From Rhodospirillaceae bacterium (GTDB lineage: Bacteria > Pseudomonadota > Gammaproteobacteria > Steroidobacterales > Rariloculaceae), in NCBI GenBank assembly GCA_002718345.1, contig PBDA01000060.1, forward strand, positions 1 through 64,000: 64,000 bases of DNA. The letters run 5' to 3'. Each line of letters begins with the position of its first letter. The stretch's first letter is position 1. A program made the translations under genes and the position numbers. Of the stretch, positions 61,227 to 64,000 are shown piece after piece. The notes beneath the pieces are model-generated. The model saw only the letters and a list, made by a program, of their open reading frames with translations. It searched no databases and had not been told where the DNA came from.

Positions 61227-62108
61227 ATGAACAGAATTATTCTATTCCTAGGCACTAATATTGCCATTTTAGTTGTTTTATCCATCTTCATGAGACTCTT
61301 GGGAGTTGAATCGCTGCTAGCTGAACAAGGAACATCACTTGACCTACAGGCATTATTAGTTTTTTCTGCTGTTATTGGTTTTACAGGCTCCTTTGTTTCG
61401 CTAGTGATTTCAAAGTGGTCTGCTAAGCGCCTAACAGGCGCAAGAGTTATAGATTCGCCAAAGAATTCTGTGGAGAGTTGGCTGCTTAATACTGTCCAGA
61501 GGCAAGCAAAAATGGCAGATATAGGAATGCCGGAAGTTGCAATCTACGAAGCGCCTGATGTGAATGCGTTTGCAACTGGCGCTAATAGAAATAATGCATT
61601 AGTTGCAGTGAGTACCGGATTATTAAAACAGTTAGGAGAAAAAGAAGTCGAGGCTGTACTTGCTCATGAGGTTAGTCATGTCGCAAACGGAGATATGGTA
61701 ACTCTTGCGTTAATACAGGGTGTGGTTAACACATTTGTAGTATTTCTCTCAAGAGTTGTGGGTTTTATGGTTGATCGATTGATTTTTAGAACTCAGCGCG
61801 GTTACGGCCCAGGGTTTTATATTGCTAGTATCATTGCTCAGATTGTTCTAGGAATCTTGGCTAGTACAATAGTTATGTGGTTTTCGAGACAGCGTGAATT
61901 CAGAGCAGATTTTGGTGGTGCTAGGATGGCTGGTCGAGACAATATGATCAGTGCTTTGGAGCAGTTGCGCCGTGTCCATCAACCTTCTGATTTGCCAGAA
62001 TCTATGCAAGCTTTTGGGATTTCAGCAGGCAAGGCAAGCGGCTTTAGAAAGCTGTTTATGTCTCATCCTCCTCTAGAGGAACGTATTGCAGCACTCAGAA
62101 AGCTTTAA
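61227..62108 (+). CDS. htpX: membrane zinc metalloprotease HtpX
   Basis: A 293-residue M48 protease that removes damaged membrane proteins. Two N-terminal helices (about 4-22 and 38-60), the zinc motif HEVSH (His147, Glu148, His151) in [13 protein letters not shown], two further helices, and the third-ligand region [14 protein letters not shown] are present. The C-terminal [15 protein letters not shown] is standard. It is the E. coli HtpX length. Confidence 0.97.
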   Translation: MNRIILFLGTNIAILVVLSIFMRLLGVESLLAEQGTSLDLQALLVFSAVIGFTGSFVSLVISKWSAKRLTGARVIDSPKNSVESWLLNTVQRQAKMADIGMPEVAIYEAPDVNAFATGANRNNALVAVSTGLLKQLGEKEVEAVLAHEVSHVANGDMVTLALIQGVVNTFVVFLSRVVGFMVDRLIFRTQRGYGPGFYIASIIAQIVLGILASTIVMWFSRQREFRADFGGARMAGRDNMISALEQLRRVHQPSDLPESMQAFGISAGKASGFRKLFMSHPPLEERIAALRKL

Positions 62109-62180
62109 TATCAAAGAAGGTTTCTAAGTAGGCATATTCACTCGTTGATCTATAGCGGATAATTGTTTTAGAGTGTTTGG

Positions 62181-62699
62181 GTGAATAGAACAATAAAAAT
62201 TATTAAATACTTGTGTTTTCTTCTTTTGGCCTTCAATTGGGCTGTAAGCGCAAATGATCTGACGCCTAACTATGACAAAGCAGATAGGGTGCTTGTTATC
62301 AAATCTGAGCGTAAGCTTCATCTGTATAAAGAAGATAAAGTTTTGAAGACTTTTAATATTGCGCTGGGGTTAGTTCCGGAAGGCCCTAAACAACGTTCGG
62401 GTGATTTTCGTACTCCCGAAGGTCATTATTACCTAGAAACAAAAAACCCCAACAGTGATTATTTCCTTTCTATCAAAGTGTCCTATCCAAATGATTATGA
62501 TCTTGCCAGAGCTGGAGAGCTTGGGGTAGACCCGGGTGGGCAAATAATGATCCACGGACAGCCTAATGAAGAAAGGTACTCTGCACTTCGTGCACAAGGA
62601 CTAGATTGGACCGACGGGTGCATTGCTGTATCCAATTCAGACATGATAGATATTTGGCTAATGATAGATGAACTCACTCCTATAGAGATACGACCCTAA
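62181..62699 (+). CDS. L,D-transpeptidase family protein (YkuD domain)
   Basis: A 172-residue exported protein starting at GTG 62181, with a signal peptide IKYLCFLLLAFNWAVSAN. The YkuD domain starts LVIKSERKLHLYKEDKVLKTFNIALG; the catalytic His is in IMIHGQPNE and the nucleophilic Cys in WTDGCIAVSN. The family usually has SxGCIR(M/L); here Thr and Ala replace the flanking Ser and Arg. Relatives crosslink peptidoglycan or anchor proteins to it; some short forms act as amidases. Confidence 0.9.
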   Translation: MNRTIKIIKYLCFLLLAFNWAVSANDLTPNYDKADRVLVIKSERKLHLYKEDKVLKTFNIALGLVPEGPKQRSGDFRTPEGHYYLETKNPNSDYFLSIKVSYPNDYDLARAGELGVDPGGQIMIHGQPNEERYSALRAQGLDWTDGCIAVSNSDMIDIWLMIDELTPIEIRP

Positions 62700-62833
62700 T
62701 GATTCATAGTAGGGATTCATGAGAAAATGAAACTATATGTTCTTTGGTTATCTGATACTTATGCAATTTAGAAGCCCAGTTGCTTTCTATGATTTTAATC
62801 TTGCATTTAGAAAAACTTTTGCCGCTGTAATGC

Positions 62834-62862
62834 CTTGAAATTGTCAGTATGACGCCCCATTT
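62834..62862 (+). promoter_or_regulatory. sigma-32-type heat-shock promoter of htpG
   Basis: CTTGAAA (62834-62840), 14 bases, CCCCATTT (62855-62862): an exact match to the E. coli sigma-32 consensus (CTTGAAA, 11-16, CCCCATNT). It lies 33 bases before the htpG start. No CIRCE repeat is seen here. Confidence 0.88.
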
Positions 62863-62895
62863 ATTTTTTCAATCTAAATATTTTTGGAGTTGCTG

Positions 62896-64000
62896 ATGAG
62901 CAAAACCCAAAAGCCAGATGTATTCAGTTTTCAGGCGGAAGTAAAGCAACTTCTGAACCTGATGATTAATTCTCTATATAGCAATAAGGAAATCTTTCTG
63001 CGAGAGCTAATTTCTAACGCTTCAGATGCAAACGATAAACTTAGATTTGAAGCTCTTGAGAAACCTGAGCTTTTGGAGAATGAAAAAGATCTGGTGATAT
63101 CTATAACGCTGAATTCAGATGACCGCACTTTGACAATAAGTGATAACGGTATTGGCATGAGTCGTGATGAGATCATCGAGCAACTTGGTACTATTGCCCA
63201 TTCAGGCACAGCTAAATTTATTGAATCCCTTAGCGGAGAGGCGAAACAGGATTCTCAATTAATAGGTAAATTCGGTGTCGGATTTTACTCAGCGTTCATA
63301 GTGGCAGAACATGTTGAAGTGTTAACTAGAAGGGCAGGCTTAAAGGCATCTGACGGTGTTCGATGGGTTTCGACGGGGGATGGTAATTACAAAGTTGAAA
63401 CTGTGAAAAAACAAGGCAGAGGAACAGTAATAAAGCTCACCTTGAAGCCCGAAGAGATAGAGTTCGTTGATAATCTGAGAGTAAGCACGCTTATAAGAAA
63501 ATATTCAGATCATATAGGGTTTCCGGTCAGACTCAAAAACACTGATGAGGACAATACTAATGAGCCTATCAATAAAGCAAAGGCATTGTGGACTAGACCG
63601 AGAACAGAAATTGCGGATGAAGAATATATTGAGTTCTACAAGCATATAGCTCATGACTTTATGGATCCATTAACATGGAGCCATAACAAGGTTGAAGGAA
63701 AGAGAGAATATACAGGTCTACTTTTTGTGCCCGCATCCGCTCCTTTTGATCTCTGGAATCGGGAGTCTCCACGAGGGCTAAAGTTGTATGTTCAGCGGGT
63801 TTTTATTACAGATGAAGCTACACAGTTTCTTCCTTTATACCTGAGATTTATGCGTGGGGTGGTTGATTCCAGTGATCTTTCATTAAATGTTTCGCGTGAG
63901 TTATTGCAACAGGATCCAGCAGTTGGCGCTATTAGAAGTGCCCTTACTAAGAGATCTATCTCTATATTAGAGAACCTTGCTAGTTCTGATTCAGAGAAGT
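62896..64000 (+). CDS. htpG: molecular chaperone HtpG (Hsp90), N-terminal part
   Basis: Bacterial Hsp90; 368 residues are visible before the right edge, about 58% of the family's ~630. The GHKL ATPase domain is complete: [30 protein letters not shown], and [17 protein letters not shown]. The middle domain follows with [10 protein letters not shown] near the end. Start ATG 62896 is preceded by GGAG (62886-62889). It is driven by a consensus heat-shock promoter. Confidence 0.98.
   Translation, partial: MSKTQKPDVFSFQAEVKQLLNLMINSLYSNKEIFLRELISNASDANDKLRFEALEKPELLENEKDLVISITLNSDDRTLTISDNGIGMSRDEIIEQLGTIAHSGTAKFIESLSGEAKQDSQLIGKFGVGFYSAFIVAEHVEVLTRRAGLKASDGVRWVSTGDGNYKVETVKKQGRGTVIKLTLKPEEIEFVDNLRVSTLIRKYSDHIGFPVRLKNTDEDNTNEPINKAKALWTRPRTEIADEEYIEFYKHIAHDFMDPLTWSHNKVEGKREYTGLLFVPASAPFDLWNRESPRGLKLYVQRVFITDEATQFLPLYLRFMRGVVDSSDLSLNVSRELLQQDPAVGAIRSALTKRSISILENLASSDSEK

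Overview
This 64-kb window looks like chromosome from a free-living, probably marine, Gammaproteobacterium with moderately low GC. The lineage call rests on gene content and order: divergent rhlB / trxA-rho; the run accB-accC-prmA-dusB-fis-purH-purD; greB; a yrfG-type nucleotidase; hldD-waaF with a Kdo kinase and two LpxL-type acyltransferases. I could not run a phylogeny, so no genus is given.

Layout. (1) 1-1276: N-terminal part of acetyl-CoA synthetase (runs off the left edge) and a tRNA-Phe with its own promoter. (2) 1325-16283: an accessory catabolic region. It holds a Tat-exported fumarylacetoacetate-hydrolase-family protein, a DUF6152-like secreted protein, a tripartite tricarboxylate transporter (tctC-tctB-tctA), and divergent runs encoding an aminotransferase, a non-canonical SDR, an alpha/beta hydrolase, an M20 carbamoylase-like amidase, a DapA-family lyase/aldolase, two amidohydrolases, a 3-hydroxyisobutyrate-dehydrogenase-like enzyme and an FAD monooxygenase. 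This fits uptake and stepwise breakdown of an organic acid or N-containing compound; the substrate cannot be read from sequence. (3) 16421-21414: a periplasmic redox/metal set with a cytochrome c-beta-propeller fusion, an SCO copper chaperone, a CcdA/DsbD-type membrane protein with an extra periplasmic domain, and a second beta-propeller. This is the best candidate here for a little-described system. (4) 21578-28375: a complete MoxR/DUF58/DUF4381/BatA/BatB-TPR/BatD operon. (5) 28402-43229: housekeeping genes (glyoxalase, OmpA-family protein, greB, lipA, sohB, single-chain 5-oxoprolinase, NTP/NDP-exchange-type transporter, cysQ, yrfG, rhlB, trxA, rho). (6) 43232-53869: a long minus-strand block cutA-dsbD-tlpA-aroQ-accB-accC-prmA-dusB-fis-purH-purD. 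(7) 54049-56022: groES-groEL with a sigma-32-like promoter abutting a perfect CIRCE operator, closed by a strong terminator. (8) 56158-61065: lipopolysaccharide genes (hldD, waaF, kdkA, two acyltransferases). (9) 61227-64000: htpX, an L,D-transpeptidase and htpG (runs off the right edge), with sigma-32-like promoters before htpX and htpG.

Genes are tightly packed: no gene-free stretch exceeds 300 bases. The longest gaps are 41203-41428 (rhlB/trxA divergent leader with hairpins), 6209-6408 (tctC/aminotransferase divergent region with an inverted repeat), 62700-62895 (htpG promoter), 53870-54048 (groES promoter) and 21415-21577 (before moxR, nothing recognised). Start-codon choices that differ from the longest reading frame are explained in the entries. 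No IS element, integrase, CRISPR array or prophage gene was seen.
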